Assembly: GCA_030141605.1 (NCBI GenBank)
Contig: JAQGDQ010000134.1
Span: 332,816-396,815 of the forward strand
DNA from: Tubiluchus corallicola
Lineage: Eukaryota > Priapulida > Priapulimorpha > Priapulimorphida > Tubiluchidae
Length of the DNA stretch: 64,000 nt
Direction: 5' to 3'
Position 1 is the stretch's first letter. Each line of letters opens with the position of its first letter. The translations under genes were made by a program, and so were the position numbers. Below the pieces are notes generated by a model. It had not been told where the DNA came from, searched no databases, and saw only the letters and a list, made by a program, of their open reading frames with translations. Shown piece by piece: positions 63,081 to 64,000 of the stretch.

Positions 63081-63164
63081 ATTAAATTTTGTTATTTACA
63101 GTCAGTCAAAAAAAGAGCTTATGTAAATTATTAATCCAAAAGCCGACTTTAAATAAAGGTTATT

Positions 63165-63225
63165 ATTATTTGTAATAGTAGTGGTGGTAGTGGCGGTGGC
63201 GGTAACGGTAGTAATAGCAGTACTG
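63165..63225. repeat. Degenerate trinucleotide repeat (GGT/AGT type)
   Basis: A run of TTATTATTATT grades into GTAGTGGTGGTAGTGGCGG and further GTA units. It is an impure trinucleotide microsatellite. Confidence 0.7.
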
Positions 63226-63639
63226 TAGTTCAATTTTCGCTTTCGCAAACACGTGCAGCACGCCCGTAGGATGTTTGTGCTGTTGAAAATTATGTTCAGT
63301 TGTGATGTCACTACTAGTTGAGCTCGCCCGCCGTTAATTGGGTTTTTAACTTGTTATTTAATTATCAGAAATGGTTTGGCATTACTACAGGTGCCAAAAT
63401 GTATACTTTGTACCATACTTCAAAATGGCATTTCGTAGGATATGAAAAATCATCCTATTCGCCTATACTATAAATGAAATTCTTCGTGACAACTGAGCTG
63501 TATTTTTTCTACAAAAACAGAAATAAAATTATAAAAAAGTTATATATGGTACACTGAATTTATTTCTTAGCGATAAATAGCAATGCATCTATGTAATATA
63601 TTTGAGTTTCGAAGAAATGTACCTCATTTGTACATAGTA

Positions 63640-63645
63640 TTTATT
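63640..63645 (-). promoter_or_regulatory. Possible polyadenylation signal on the minus strand
   Basis: TTTATT on the plus strand is AATAAA on the minus strand, about 70 bp beyond the stop codon of the candidate terminal exon at 63714. Its meaning depends on that exon being real. Confidence 0.25.
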
Positions 63646-63713
63646 TAAAACCGTATGTGCGATTAATAAATCGAATAATAATTAGCGTCATTATAATTAA
63701 GTTTGTGATTTTT

Positions 63714-63908
63714 CTACTTTTGCTCTCTGAACAACTCGATGAGCCTCACTGGTGTAGTAAATTTCGAAAACCAACTATTGTCCGCCTCCCGATTTCGATT
63801 GGCTTCTTTAGTTTCCTTGGTGGCTTCTTTTACCATTTCCTGTTTTTGCTCCTTATTTTGCGTGTCATCGTAACAAAGGAACAATCGACAACCAATCCCA
63901 CAATTCAT
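63714..63908 (-). CDS. Possible 3'-terminal exon of an unidentified minus-strand gene
   Basis: A charged frame (EQKQEMVKEATKETKEANRN, then WFSKFTTPVRLIELFREQK and a stop) stands out from its AT-rich surroundings by composition. An AATAAA lies about 70 bp past the stop. The upstream splice acceptor is not convincing and the remainder would be outside the window. I do not recognise the protein. It could be chance or a repeat. Confidence 0.25.
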   Translation of the reverse strand: MNCGIGCRLFLCYDDTQNKEQKQEMVKEATKETKEANRNREADNSWFSKFTTPVRLIELFREQK

Positions 63909-64000
63909 ACAGATTTTTTTTGTCGCATAAAGAGTCTTTCCGGTTTCTCCCTTCTCACTGATGACTGTGTAATTTGTTGAGAAATTGTCTGCACATGTTC

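Noticed and set aside
1-64000. CRISPR arrays, bacterial operons, rRNA
   Set aside because: No spaced direct repeats, no ribosome-binding sites and no rRNA signature; the genes have spliceosomal introns.

Overview
This is animal nuclear DNA. It is AT-rich, its genes are split by canonical introns, and it holds four single-copy genes that I can align exon by exon with vertebrate orthologues, embedded in many old transposons. There are no bacterial or organellar features. The mix (hAT, piggyBac, pogo/Tigger and Gypsy elements, a tRNA-headed SINE, introns of roughly 0.1-2 kb) fits a marine invertebrate or non-vertebrate deuterostome; I cannot name the species.

Layout. 1-4.76 kb: two hAT transposons, one decayed and cut by the window edge, the other with clear ends and a perfect 8-bp target duplication. 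5.8-11.0 kb: a defective Gypsy-like retrotransposon whose gag is split by a 2.7-kb piggyBac-like element. 12.46-34.88 kb, minus strand: IBTK (25 coding exons; ankyrin, RCC1, two BTB domains), with nested miniature transposons and a long purine repeat in its introns. About 37.1-37.33 kb: a CpG-rich, TATA-less promoter between IBTK and the next gene. 38.91-48.07 kb, plus strand: SYAP1 (8 coding exons), with three hAT-type miniature elements in introns. 48.9-49.5 kb: a Tigger/pogo remnant. 50.45-53.97 kb, minus strand: profilin-4 (PFN4, 4 coding exons), head to head with EEF1AKMT1 on the plus strand (55.23-60.01 kb, 4 coding exons), whose intron 2 holds a 483-bp pogo-like element that keeps the acidic tail of its transposase. 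60-64 kb: mostly non-coding, with a tRNA-derived SINE and a possible terminal exon of another minus-strand gene at the right edge.

The four host genes share no pathway; they are two head-to-head pairs (IBTK/SYAP1 and PFN4/EEF1AKMT1). Exon boundaries were set by hand so that every splice phase matches and the protein follows the known family; no transcript data were used. The most notable observations are the transposon nests, the palindromic motif repeated in the piggyBac-like element, the tail-retaining pogo-like element, one GC-AG intron in IBTK, and several coding-looking islands that no gene explains.
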